Below are positions 1-6,234 of a DNA stretch of 6,234 nt, one piece after another. Origin of the DNA: Eubacteriales bacterium. Its GTDB lineage: Bacteria > Bacillota_A > Clostridia > Lachnospirales > Lachnospiraceae. The notes beneath the pieces were generated by a model. It was given only the letters and a program-made list of their open reading frames with translations, did not search any database and was not told where the DNA came from. Location of the stretch: assembly GCA_030527765.1 (NCBI GenBank), contig JAUNAE010000224.1, forward strand, positions 1 through 6,234, written 5' to 3'. Both the position numbers and the translations under genes were made by a program. How positions within the stretch are numbered: position 1 is the first letter of the stretch; each line of letters opens with the position of its first letter.

Positions 1-62
1 AGCTATTCGGTTATGAGCAAGTAGCGAAGCGGATTGCGAATATCCGTTTGACTTGGGAATAA
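1..62 (+). CDS. C-terminal tail of an unidentified protein (5' end outside window)
   Basis: One plus-strand frame is open from the window edge and ends at a TAA at 60-62. It gives about 19 residues, LFGYEQVAKRIANIRLTWE, with a plausible amphipathic, basic C-terminal composition. The other two forward frames close within the first 25 bases, and the 146 bases that follow look non-coding, so a gene ending here is reasonable. I do not recognise the family, and 19 residues are too few to assign one. It could be a regulator or enzyme upstream of the MATE gene, but nothing visible shows which. No clear terminator follows it, so read-through into the MATE gene is possible. Confidence 0.4.
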   Translation, partial: LFGYEQVAKRIANIRLTWE

Positions 63-132
63 CAGATTTTCACTACATCCATGTAAAGGCATCTAATCGG
101 AGATAAACAACACTTTTTAAAAGATTGATGAC

Positions 133-161
133 TTCTCCGTTCTTGCAGTCTCTATTATACT
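133..161 (+). promoter_or_regulatory. Weak candidate promoter for the MATE gene
   Basis: A TATACT box at 156-161 (5 of 6 matches to the sigma-A -10 consensus) lies 17 bases after TTCTCC at 133-138, which is a poor -35 (3 of 6). It is 47 bases upstream of the MATE start codon. A TTGACA at 176-181 is a perfect -35 but would place its -10 over the ribosome binding site, with no matching box there. The assignment is tentative. Confidence 0.3.
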
Positions 162-208
162 TTATACAACATCTGTTGACAAAATATTTGTGAAAGGAGT
201 TTTTACCT

Positions 209-1564
209 ATGCCCAATTACGACAAACTATACCGTACCGGCTCTGTCTGGTCTTCGATATTTAAACTTGCAATTCCATCTCTGATTATCGTGATACTCAT
301 GATTTTTTACAACATGGCAGATATGATCTTTATCGGTCAGCTGGGGGATTCCGCAATGGTTGCTGCAATTTCCATCGTCAGCCCTCTGTTCTCTCTTCTG
401 ATGGCAGTTGCTACCATGATCGGCTTCGGTGCCTGCACCTTGATCACCAATTCCTTTGGAGCCAATGATCCAAAACAGGCCAAAGTGATTTCAAGCATCA
501 GCTTCTGGGCTGCCCTGATTTTCGGTATTGTAATTATCCCAATTCTCTTTGCAGCCCATGGTCCGCTTTTGAACCTTCTCGGTGCGACAGAAGAAACCTA
601 TAAATATGCAGAACAGTACTTTGTCATTCTTCTCTTTGGTGCACCTTTTATGATTTTGTCAACGATGCTCGGAAGTATTATCCGTGCCGACGGCTCCATC
701 AAAGAATCCATGATCGGCAATGTTATGGGAACCATTACCAACCTGATTCTTGATCCGATTCTCATACTTGTTCTCCATTTTGGAGTTGTGGGAGCAGCCA
801 TTGCAACGGTTCTCGGCAATGCGGTTGCAACACTTTTGTACCTGTTGTTCGTGAAACGTATGACCACCATTTCTGTACGTCCATCTTACGCATTACAGAA
901 ACCGGTACTGATTTTTACTGTTCTGGCTCTCGGACTTCCCAACGCTATCAGCACAATTCTGAGCGGCTTTGCCTCCTCTTTTTCCAATAATCTGCTGAAA
1001 ATCTACGGAACCGATGCCATTGCTTCGATGGCTGCTGCCGGCAAAGTTTCCATGATCATTTCCATGGTAATCCTCGGTATCACCATGGGAACACAGCCTC
1101 TGTTAGCCTACGCCTACGGTGCCAAAGATCAGAAACGCATGAACACGATTCTTAAGGATCTGATCATTCTGACTTCCACCCTCGGTGTTCTTGGGGCCGT
1201 CCTCAGTTTCACAGTACGCACGAACATTATTCATATGTTTCTCGGTACCTCCTCTGCCGCAGCACTGGCAGAATCACTCGTCATCTTTCTGATCATCGGA
1301 GCTCCTTTTTCCGGTGTAATCAATGTGACAACGAACCTGATGCAGGCCTCTCAGAATGCAGTGGGAGCGATCATTCTCTCTGTGCTCCGCCAGGGACTTC
1401 TGCTCATTTCTTTCCTGTACCTCATGGAACATTTCTGGAAGCTTCAGGGAATCGCAGCTGCACATACCGCTGCGGATCTCACCGCTTTTGTCATCGCCGT
1501 GTTCTTCTTCATCTATCAGAAAAGACGAAATCATGCGGAAATTCTACTTCCTCAAACCGCATAG
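209..1564 (+). CDS. MATE-family multidrug/cation antiporter
   Basis: This is a full-length 451-residue inner-membrane exporter of the MATE (NorM/DinF/MepA-like) family. Such proteins expel cationic drugs or metabolites in exchange for Na+ or H+. Twelve hydrophobic segments can be followed, at roughly residues 15-38, 50-72, 92-115, 135-155, 165-190, 192-215, 232-255, 278-300, 315-335, 354-376, 385-405 and 412-436. This matches the family's two six-helix halves. Typical motifs are the first-helix stretch NMADMIFIGQLGD (35-47), the IIRADGSIKESM stretch (157-168), the NLILDPILI stretch (178-186) and GTQPLLAYAYGAK (294-306), which is characteristic of the second half. GAAAGGAG at 192-199 lies 9 bases before the ATG and fixes the start. 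The gene appears monocistronic, with a strong terminator after it. The substrate cannot be read from sequence, so no gene symbol is given. Confidence 0.95.
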   Translation: MPNYDKLYRTGSVWSSIFKLAIPSLIIVILMIFYNMADMIFIGQLGDSAMVAAISIVSPLFSLLMAVATMIGFGACTLITNSFGANDPKQAKVISSISFWAALIFGIVIIPILFAAHGPLLNLLGATEETYKYAEQYFVILLFGAPFMILSTMLGSIIRADGSIKESMIGNVMGTITNLILDPILILVLHFGVVGAAIATVLGNAVATLLYLLFVKRMTTISVRPSYALQKPVLIFTVLALGLPNAISTILSGFASSFSNNLLKIYGTDAIASMAAAGKVSMIISMVILGITMGTQPLLAYAYGAKDQKRMNTILKDLIILTSTLGVLGAVLSFTVRTNIIHMFLGTSSAAALAESLVIFLIIGAPFSGVINVTTNLMQASQNAVGAIILSVLRQGLLLISFLYLMEHFWKLQGIAAAHTAADLTAFVIAVFFFIYQKRRNHAEILLPQTA

Positions 1565-1637
1565 AAGTTGTAAAACGGGTAGTCACAATTCGCTCCACTT
1601 CTTACTCGTGAACACAAAGTGCTTCGCTCAAAATTTT

Positions 1638-1683
1638 CAGCATCTGAAACAGGTTTCTATACCGTTTCAGGTGCTGTTTTTTT
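1638..1683 (+). terminator. Rho-independent terminator after the MATE gene
   Basis: CAGCATCTGAAAC (1638-1650) pairs with GTTTCAGGTGCTG (1664-1676) to form a 13-bp stem with one T-G wobble and a 13-base loop. Seven Ts (1677-1683) follow immediately. It is 74 bases past the MATE stop codon and separates that gene from the next operon. Confidence 0.92.
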
Positions 1684-1720
1684 CGTGCTTGCAGAGTCGG
1701 TATAACATCTTCGAATAGCC

Positions 1721-1749
1721 TTGTTTTTTCCACTGTAATACGATAAACT
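1721..1749 (+). promoter_or_regulatory. Candidate promoter for the QueG-like/AGCS operon
   Basis: TTGTTT (1721-1726) and TAAACT (1744-1749) are separated by exactly 17 bases and match the sigma-A boxes at 3 of 6 and 4 of 6 positions. The pair lies between the upstream terminator and the start codon at 1783, where a promoter is needed because the terminator is strong. The individual boxes are weak, so position and spacing are the main support. Confidence 0.35.
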
Positions 1750-1782
1750 ATTGGCATTACTCTTTATGACAGGAGACGAAAC

Positions 1783-2613
1783 ATGGACATGAATGAATTA
1801 ACAGTAATCCGAGATGATTTACTGAAAGAACTGAAAAACTTAGGTGCGGATCTCGTGGGCGTGGCCGACATTGAAGCATTGCGGAACAGCCCCTCAGAAC
1901 AGCTTTTCCCAAAGATGAAAGACAATACCCGGGATCATTTTGCGGATGAGATCACGACCGGTCTTCCTCACGGACAAGTTCTGTGGGAGGAAGATGCAAA
2001 GGCAGTCCTGGTATTTGCTGTTGCCCATCCAAAAGACGATCCTCGAATGGACTGGTGGTGCGGTGAAATTGATCCTCCGGGAAACAAGAAACTGCTTTCC
2101 ATTTCCAGAGGACTTCGCGCATACGTCAAAGAAAAATATCCGGAAGTGCATCTTTATTCCAAGCGCTATCACGTGGAACGAGGCGGTGTATATCTCAAGG
2201 AAGCTGCAATTCAGGCAGGCCTTGGCTGTATCGGCTACAACAATCTGCTTGTAACACCGGAATTTGGTCCCCGTGTGCGTCTTCGCGCTATGACGATCAG
2301 TCTTCCACTGCCTGTCACAGGACCAATCGCTTTCGATCCATGCAGCAGCTGTGAGAAACCTTGTGTTAAGAAATGTCCCATGCAGGCTTTTGATCAGGTC
2401 ATTTATACTCCGAAAGAAACAGGCATTGAACATTTGCCGGGAAGAAATGGAAATTACTACCGTGCATCCTGCAACAAAATGATGCTGCACAATGAAGAAA
2501 CTGCAGAAGAAGGTATGATGCCGGAGGTCTGTGATCATCCGGAAAAAATCATCAAATATTGCAGAAACTGCGAATTCGGCTGTATCGCAGGTGCTGATCT
2601 TATAAAAGAATAA
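1783..2613 (+). CDS. Compact QueG-like (epoxyqueuosine reductase-related) 4Fe-4S protein
   Basis: This is a 276-residue soluble protein related to epoxyqueuosine reductase QueG and the reductive-dehalogenase-like iron-sulfur proteins. The start is set by AGGAG at 1771-1775, 7 bases before the ATG. The N-terminus has GADLVGVADI (21-30). Residues 131-157 resemble the QueG core motif, with AGLGCIGYNNLLV (145-157) in place of the usual AGLGWIGKNTNLI. Ferredoxin-like cysteines follow: C187, C190, C194 and C198 before a Pro (CxxCxxxCxxxCP), then C230, C250, C260, C263 and C267, enough for two [4Fe-4S] clusters. It is shorter than typical QueG (from memory about 350-390 residues) and has no room for the C-terminal HEAT-like extension. 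By hand alignment, QueG's catalytic Asp is Glu132 here. Canonical epoxyqueuosine reduction is therefore doubtful, and a divergent redox role is as likely. It is co-transcribed with the AGCS symporter 21 bases downstream. Confidence 0.83.
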   Translation: MDMNELTVIRDDLLKELKNLGADLVGVADIEALRNSPSEQLFPKMKDNTRDHFADEITTGLPHGQVLWEEDAKAVLVFAVAHPKDDPRMDWWCGEIDPPGNKKLLSISRGLRAYVKEKYPEVHLYSKRYHVERGGVYLKEAAIQAGLGCIGYNNLLVTPEFGPRVRLRAMTISLPLPVTGPIAFDPCSSCEKPCVKKCPMQAFDQVIYTPKETGIEHLPGRNGNYYRASCNKMMLHNEETAEEGMMPEVCDHPEKIIKYCRNCEFGCIAGADLIKE

Positions 2614-2634
2614 AAAAGAGAAAGGGAAAAAGAG

Positions 2635-4065
2635 ATGCAGCAATTAACAGATTTTCTTTATTGGCTGGATGATCTGCTCTGGGGAAATGCAATGACCATC
2701 ATCGTAGTAGGAACCGGTATCCTGCTTTCCTTCCGATTTGCATTCCGCTATCAGCGAATGATCCGCTACAACTTCAAAAACACTTTTGCCAAGATGTTCG
2801 ATAAAGGCGAGGGCGAAGGCACCATTACCGGCTTTCAGGCGGCCTGTACGGCACTTGCCAATACTATAGGAACGGGAAACATTTCCGGTGTAGCAACCGC
2901 CATTGTATCCGGTGGTCCCGGTGCCCTTGTATGGATGTGGATCTCTGCATTCTTCGGCATGTCCACAAAAGCCTGTGAAATTATTATTGGTCAGCGATAT
3001 CGTGAGCACTATCAGAAATCCATGGATGAGTATGTGTGTGACCGCTCCTTCGTCATGAAAAATGCCTTCGGCTGGAAAAAAGGAGCTGTCGTTCTTGCAT
3101 TCTTCTGCTTTATCTTCGGTCCGTGGACCTGCTGTGTGCAGACGGAGGCGGTTACCAGTTCTCTGAATCAGGCGTTTGGTATTCCAAGTATTGTGTCTGT
3201 TGCAGTTCTCGGAGTGACATGTATCGTAACGATCTGGGGAGGTCTCAGAAGAATTTCCTCCGTAATGTCAAAGGCAGTTCCGATCATGGCATTTCTGTAT
3301 ATTCTTATGGGTCTTGGCGTAATTGTTCTGAATTTCACACACATTCCAGCTGTGGTTGCTCTGATTTTCAAAAGTGCATTCTCCCCTGTTGCTGCAGCCG
3401 GAGGCTTCGCCGGTGCTACCGTACGTGATGCCATTCAGTATGGTGTTGCCCGCGGAATGTACAGCAATGATGCAGGTACCGGATACGGAATGATTGCCCA
3501 TGCCAGTGCCAAGACCGATCATCCGGTTCGTCAGTCCTTATGGGGCTGGGGAGAAGTATTTATCGATACAATGGTTGTATGTTCCATCACCGCATTCACC
3601 ATTATTTTCACCGGTTCTTATATTGAATCCGACGCTACTTCCGGAGCATTGACAACCTTCGCTTTTACAAAAGCCTATGGTTCTATTGGAGGTCAGCTGA
3701 CCGCAATTGCCATTACTGTTTTTGCCTGGACAACTATTATCGGTATGTATTATACATGCGAAAAATCCGTCAACTATGCCTTTGGTGACACCGAACGCAA
3801 CAAGAAAATGATGCCAATCTACATGATCTATTATATGATCCCATGTGTCCTTTTTTACAACATTAAAGCAGATATTCTTTGGGCTTTTACAGACATCATT
3901 TCCGCTGCTTATGTAGCAATTACACTGTTCTTTATCTATGCTAAACACAAAGAAATCTTTGCATTGTTTGACGATTTCTGGAAGCGTTACAAACCAGCAA
4001 AAGAGCGTGGAGAAAATCCTCCTTATGTCACTTTTGACTGTGCTTCCGAACAAAAATCCAAATAA
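2635..4065 (+). CDS. AGCS-family sodium:alanine/glycine symporter
   Basis: This 476-residue membrane protein belongs to the alanine-or-glycine:cation symporter family (AgcS/AlsT/DagA type), which imports small neutral amino acids with Na+. The signature NTIGTGNISGVATAIVSGG (76-94) followed by PGALVWMWISAFFGMSTK (95-112) is unmistakable. The second family block starts at GVARGMYSNDAGTGYG (270-285) and continues through HPVRQSLWGW (296-305) to VFIDTMVVCSITA (308-320). That block normally reads closer to FSNEAGxGSAP, so this is a variant subgroup. About ten or eleven hydrophobic segments lie between residues 17 and 435, with a charged cytoplasmic-looking tail. AAAGGG at 2621-2626 lies 8 bases before the ATG. 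The gap to the QueG-like gene is 21 bases, which indicates one operon. A GC-rich hairpin follows the stop codon. The exact amino acid transported cannot be told. Confidence 0.94.
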   Translation: MQQLTDFLYWLDDLLWGNAMTIIVVGTGILLSFRFAFRYQRMIRYNFKNTFAKMFDKGEGEGTITGFQAACTALANTIGTGNISGVATAIVSGGPGALVWMWISAFFGMSTKACEIIIGQRYREHYQKSMDEYVCDRSFVMKNAFGWKKGAVVLAFFCFIFGPWTCCVQTEAVTSSLNQAFGIPSIVSVAVLGVTCIVTIWGGLRRISSVMSKAVPIMAFLYILMGLGVIVLNFTHIPAVVALIFKSAFSPVAAAGGFAGATVRDAIQYGVARGMYSNDAGTGYGMIAHASAKTDHPVRQSLWGWGEVFIDTMVVCSITAFTIIFTGSYIESDATSGALTTFAFTKAYGSIGGQLTAIAITVFAWTTIIGMYYTCEKSVNYAFGDTERNKKMMPIYMIYYMIPCVLFYNIKADILWAFTDIISAAYVAITLFFIYAKHKEIFALFDDFWKRYKPAKERGENPPYVTFDCASEQKSK

Positions 4066-4069
4066 ACTG

Positions 4070-4098
4070 ACAGCCGGCGATCACAATTCGCCGGCTGT
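4070..4098. terminator. GC-rich hairpin between convergent genes, probable bidirectional terminator
   Basis: ACAGCCGGCGA (4070-4080) and TCGCCGGCTGT (4088-4098) form a perfect 11-bp stem around a 7-base loop, starting 4 bases after the symporter stop codon. On the plus strand the T tract is short (TTT, then CTGTG). On the minus strand the trailing sequence is also T-rich (TTTATTT, then ATTTTT). It therefore probably ends the symporter operon and may also stop transcription of the aldo/keto reductase, whose stop codon is 108 bases away. Confidence 0.75.
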
Positions 4099-4105
4099 TT
4101 CTGTG

Positions 4106-4136
4106 TTCAATATACTATGCACTTTCAATACACTAT
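4106..4136. repeat. Short imperfect tandem repeat in the convergent intergenic gap
   Basis: TTCAATATACTAT (4106-4118) recurs as TTCAATACACTAT (4124-4136) with one mismatch and an 18-base period. It lies in AT-rich DNA between the hairpin and the 3' end of the aldo/keto reductase gene. Two copies of 13 bases in AT-rich sequence could be chance or a relic of local duplication. No function is evident. Confidence 0.4.
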
Positions 4137-4206
4137 TTCTATATTCTATGTACTTAGTGAAACGTATATTTTCTTATAGAATCCATGATTAGAACCCACA
4201 ATTTCT

Positions 4207-5082
4207 TCATTGATTTCGATTACTTTTCTTCTTTGGTATAGCAAAATCAGGATGTTCTCCCAGCCATAAATCCTGCGGCATGCAGCTGAGCATTTGCATA
4301 TCTTCTCTGGAAATCTCGAAATCGAAGATCTCTGCATTCTCCCGCATACGCTCGATCGAGGATGCCTTTGGCAGAGGAATGATCCCTTTCTGCAGCAAAA
4401 AACGCAGACTGATCTGTGCAGTAGATTTGTGATATTTCTCTGCCATTTCTTTCAAAAAAGGATGATTCAGCGTCCGACTTCTGCCCAAAGGACTCCATGC
4501 CTGAGGACGAATTCCCTTCTCTTTACAATAGTCAACTGCCGCTTCCTGCGAATATCCCGGATGCAGTTCCAGCTGATCTACAACAGGTTTTATTCTTGCA
4601 AAACTCAAAATATGATCCAGATGGTGGGGAAGGAAATTACTCAGACCCAATGCTTTAATTTTGCCCTCATCAACCAGTTCTTCCATCGCCTGCCATGTTT
4701 CTTTGTCGACGGTTTTCCAGTTCTGATCTCCTTCCATTCTTCTCGGCCAGTGGATCAGATACAGATCCACATAGTCCAGCTGCAGTCTCTCGAGACTTCT
4801 TTGGAAAGCCTGCTTGGTCTCCTCTCTTCCCATCTCATCGATCCATACTTTTGTGGCAACAAAATACTCTTCTCTCTTAAGTCCGCTCTCCTTCAGTGCC
4901 TGTCCGAGAGCTCTTTCCGTCTCATACAGGGAAGCTGTATCAAAGTATCGATACCCTGCTTCAATCGCATCTTTGACGATGCGAACTCCTTCAGAAAAGT
5001 CGTTTGTTTTGTAAGTTCCAAAGCCAATACACGGGATTTTCATCCCATTATTCAGAGTATAACAATCCTGCATTGATTTCAT
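4207..5082 (-). CDS. Aldo/keto reductase
   Basis: This is a 291-residue cytosolic NAD(P)H-dependent carbonyl reductase of the aldo/keto reductase superfamily, a (beta/alpha)8 barrel most like the bacterial 2,5-diketogluconate reductase/glyoxal reductase group. The catalytic tetrad is complete: D48 and Y53 in FDTASLYETERALG (47-60), K78 in VATKVW (75-80) and H111 in YLIHWPRR (108-115). Family blocks GLSNF (146-150), QLELHPGYSQ (170-179) and the cofactor-binding stretch IPLPKASSIERMREN (235-249) follow in the normal order and spacing. Length is typical. GAGGGG, 7 bases before the ATG at 5082, favours this start over the ATG three codons later. It lies 57 bases downstream of the DUF554 gene and is probably co-transcribed with it. 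Substrate is not predictable; these enzymes commonly reduce small aldehydes or keto sugars. Confidence 0.95.
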   Translation of the reverse strand: MKSMQDCYTLNNGMKIPCIGFGTYKTNDFSEGVRIVKDAIEAGYRYFDTASLYETERALGQALKESGLKREEYFVATKVWIDEMGREETKQAFQRSLERLQLDYVDLYLIHWPRRMEGDQNWKTVDKETWQAMEELVDEGKIKALGLSNFLPHHLDHILSFARIKPVVDQLELHPGYSQEAAVDYCKEKGIRPQAWSPLGRSRTLNHPFLKEMAEKYHKSTAQISLRFLLQKGIIPLPKASSIERMRENAEIFDFEISREDMQMLSCMPQDLWLGEHPDFAIPKKKSNRNQ

Positions 5083-5089
5083 TTTGTAT

Positions 5090-5095
5090 CCCCTC
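5090..5095 (-). promoter_or_regulatory. Ribosome binding site deciding the aldo/keto reductase start
   Basis: CCCCTC on the plus strand reads GAGGGG on the coding strand, with 7 bases to the ATG at 5082. An in-frame ATG at 5073 would be 16 bases away, too far, so the first ATG is chosen. Confidence 0.7.
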
Positions 5096-5138
5096 GTAAT
5101 TCATTAATAATTTTTGTTTCCTGCATCCTGGTCGCTTC

Positions 5139-5144
5139 ATTATA
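5139..5144 (-). promoter_or_regulatory. Isolated perfect -10 box upstream of the aldo/keto reductase
   Basis: The coding strand reads TATAAT here, overlapping the DUF554 stop codon and 57 bases upstream of the reductase start. No acceptable -35 box is found at 16-18 bases upstream, and there is no TGn extension. It could give the reductase a minor promoter of its own but may be chance. Confidence 0.2.
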
Positions 5145-5859
5145 ACCCAAACATTCCGAAAACAGCCGCCACAAGCACTACCGGAAGCATATTGCAGACC
5201 TTAAATGTGTTTTTCCAAATCAGATTCACTCCAACACAGAAGATCAAAATAGATCCAGTCATGGACAGATAATTCAGTGCACCATCATTCATAAAAGGGG
5301 CAATTGCCTTTGCCAGTAATGTCACTGTTCCTTGAAGAATACCAACGGGAATGGCCGAAAAAAGACATCCTTTTCCCAAAGCCGATGCCATAACCATAAT
5401 GATCAGGAAGTCGAGAATTGCCTTTGTGATAAGCACCGAAGGGTCTCCCATCATGCCGTCCTGCAGTGATCCGACAATTGCCATAGCACCGATACAGACT
5501 GTAAAAGATGCGGTGAGAAAACCATTTAAAAATCCTGCATCCTCGGAATTTCCACTTTTTTCCCGAAGCCAGATTCCGAATTTTTCGATATACAATTCCA
5601 GGTTGCACAGCTCCCCGAGCAGTGATCCCAGAGCAAATGCTGCAATCAAAACCATCGTTCCCTGTGTATTCAAATTTCCATCTTCAATCAAAAACATCTT
5701 TTGGAGCGCCCCTGCGATTCCAATAAACATGACACATAAGCCATTGGCCTTCATCATTGTTTCCTGGATTCTCTCATTCAGAATCCTCTTCCCTGCCAGA
5801 CCGATGAGCCCGCCGCCCACAATCGCCGCCATATTAATCAGTGTTCCACTACCTGTCAT
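5140..5859 (-). CDS. DUF554 family membrane protein (YqgA-like)
   Basis: This 239-residue integral membrane protein belongs to the DUF554 family, whose function is not established; a transport role is often guessed. Family hallmarks are the N-terminal GTLINMAAIVGGGLIGLAGK (5-24), the core stretch from CIGAMAIVGSLQDGMMGD (122-139) to ITKAILDF (144-151), and the FSAIPVGILQG block (167-177). The last part runs from CVGVNLIW (208-215) to NMLPVVL (223-229), also as in the family. Seven or eight hydrophobic segments cover most of the chain, at about 5-23, 39-57, 67-85, 110-132, 142-165, 166-188, 197-215 and 222-238. Length is normal. GAGG at 5870-5873 lies 10 bases before the ATG; another ATG at 5866 is out of frame. 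A sigma-A-like promoter sits just upstream, and the aldo/keto reductase follows in the same direction. Confidence 0.93.
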   Translation of the reverse strand: MTGSGTLINMAAIVGGGLIGLAGKRILNERIQETMMKANGLCVMFIGIAGALQKMFLIEDGNLNTQGTMVLIAAFALGSLLGELCNLELYIEKFGIWLREKSGNSEDAGFLNGFLTASFTVCIGAMAIVGSLQDGMMGDPSVLITKAILDFLIIMVMASALGKGCLFSAIPVGILQGTVTLLAKAIAPFMNDGALNYLSMTGSILIFCVGVNLIWKNTFKVCNMLPVVLVAAVFGMFGL

Positions 5860-5910
5860 TTTGCATAAACCTCGCTGTCTGTTTTTACTGTTTCGTTACA
5901 ATTTCTTCTT

Positions 5911-5939
5911 ATCATACATGTATCCGATATGATCTGCAA
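5911..5939 (-). promoter_or_regulatory. Probable sigma-A promoter for the DUF554-aldo/keto reductase unit
   Basis: On the minus strand TTGCAG (5939-5934) is followed after exactly 17 bases by TATGAT (5916-5911), a 5 of 6 match to the -10 consensus. The -35 matches 3 of 6, including the important TTG. It is 52 bases upstream of the DUF554 start, within the 92-base gap after the regulator gene. An inverted repeat, ATCATA (5911-5916) and TATGAT (5928-5933), covers the -10 box and part of the spacer and could serve as an operator. Confidence 0.5.
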
Positions 5940-5951
5940 GCGATAATACTA

Positions 5952-6234
5952 TTATTCCGTACAATCAGAATCCTGAAATTTTATTCCAAGGAATAATTTC
6001 ACTGCATCAGTAAATTGTCTCGGATCATACCCGGTTCGCTTCTGAATCTTTGTCAGTTGATATTGCAAAGTATTCTTATGAATAAACAGTTTTTCCGACG
6101 TATCTTTCAGAGAACACTCACATGTGAAATACATTTCCAGAAGCTTCCGGTCACTTTCGGAAAGTGCTGCAATGGTTTTTTGCAGATACTTTTCCTGAAA
6201 TTCTTTCGGAACACTTCCCAGAATAATTTCCAGA
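5952..6234 (-). CDS. CdaR/PucR-type helix-turn-helix regulator, C-terminal part (5' end outside window)
   Basis: The minus-strand frame is open from the window edge to the TAA at 5952-5954 and shows the last 93 residues. The ATG at 6134 is an internal Met (visible residue 34), because coding sequence clearly continues upstream of it. The visible part begins LEIILGSVPKEF and then has LSESDRKLLEMYF (24-36), which leads into a helix-turn-helix. Its recognition region, LFIHKNTLQYQLTKI (49-63), followed by TGYDPRQFTDAVKLFL (67-82), is the hallmark of the PucR/CdaR C-terminal domain. Family members bind DNA and respond to an N-terminal sensor, in CdaR a sugar diacid domain. That sensor is not in this window, so the ligand is unknown. 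The downstream DUF554 gene has its own promoter 12 bases past this stop codon and could be a target, which is inference. Confidence 0.85.
   Translation of the reverse strand, partial: LEIILGSVPKEFQEKYLQKTIAALSESDRKLLEMYFTCECSLKDTSEKLFIHKNTLQYQLTKIQKRTGYDPRQFTDAVKLFLGIKFQDSDCTE

Noticed and set aside
27..49. Hairpin AAGCGGAT/ATCCGTTT as a terminator of the upstream gene
   Set aside because: It lies inside the apparent coding tail, contains a wobble pair and has no T tract after it.
98..139. Inverted pair CGGAGA/TCTCCG upstream of the MATE gene as an operator or riboswitch stem
   Set aside because: Six-base arms with a 30-base loop are expected by chance, and no conserved riboswitch core is visible between them.
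1356..1718. A 120-codon plus-strand frame running from inside the MATE gene through the gap
   Set aside because: It runs straight through the strong terminator at 1638-1683 and overlaps the MATE gene in another frame, with no ribosome binding site noted and no recognised domain.
1894..2643. A 249-codon open frame on the minus strand opposite the QueG-like gene
   Set aside because: The product is rich in Phe, Cys and His with no family resemblance, and the opposite strand carries clear cysteine motifs, so it is a shadow frame.
1583..4091. TCACAATTCGC occurring both at 1583-1593 and at 4081-4091, after two terminating genes
   Set aside because: Several exact 11-base repeats are expected by chance in 6 kb, and the surrounding sequence differs.
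4294..5076. A 260-codon open frame on the plus strand opposite the aldo/keto reductase
   Set aside because: It mirrors a gene with a full catalytic tetrad and family motifs. Its own product is low-complexity, rich in Ser, Phe and Cys, and it has no recognisable domain.
5943..5955. Palindrome ATAATA-C-TATTAT at the end of the regulator gene as a terminator
   Set aside because: The stem is entirely AT with a one-base centre, so it would not form a stable hairpin. It overlaps the stop codon and is likely chance.

Overview
The window looks like ordinary chromosomal DNA from a low-to-moderate GC Firmicute, most likely a gut clostridium of the Lachnospiraceae type. This is inferred from protein style (Clostridia-like MATE, AGCS and DUF554 proteins), AGGAG-type ribosome binding sites and short intergenic gaps. 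No species can be named. There are no tRNA or rRNA genes, CRISPR arrays, insertion sequences, prophage genes or recognisable riboswitches.

Left half, plus strand. Bases 1-62 hold the tail of an unidentified gene. Next is a complete MATE-family multidrug/cation antiporter (209-1564), closed by a strong intrinsic terminator (1638-1683). A probable two-gene operon follows: a compact QueG-like 4Fe-4S protein (1783-2613) and, 21 bases later, an AGCS-family sodium:alanine/glycine symporter (2635-4065). It ends at an 11-bp perfect GC-rich hairpin (4070-4098). That hairpin lies where convergent transcription units meet and may stop both.

Right half, minus strand (read from high to low coordinates). 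The 3' end of a CdaR/PucR-type helix-turn-helix regulator (5952-6234, cut by the window edge) is followed by a sigma-A-like promoter, a DUF554 membrane protein (5140-5859) and an aldo/keto reductase (4207-5082). The last two are 57 bases apart and probably co-transcribed.

Functionally this is a mix of transport (MATE efflux, sodium-coupled amino acid uptake, a DUF554 protein of unknown role), redox enzymes (an iron-sulfur protein and an NADPH-dependent carbonyl reductase) and one regulator. I see no convincing new multi-gene system. The item most worth a second look is the QueG-like protein. It is short, has unusual cysteine spacing, apparently has Glu where QueG has its catalytic Asp, and sits in an operon with an amino acid symporter.
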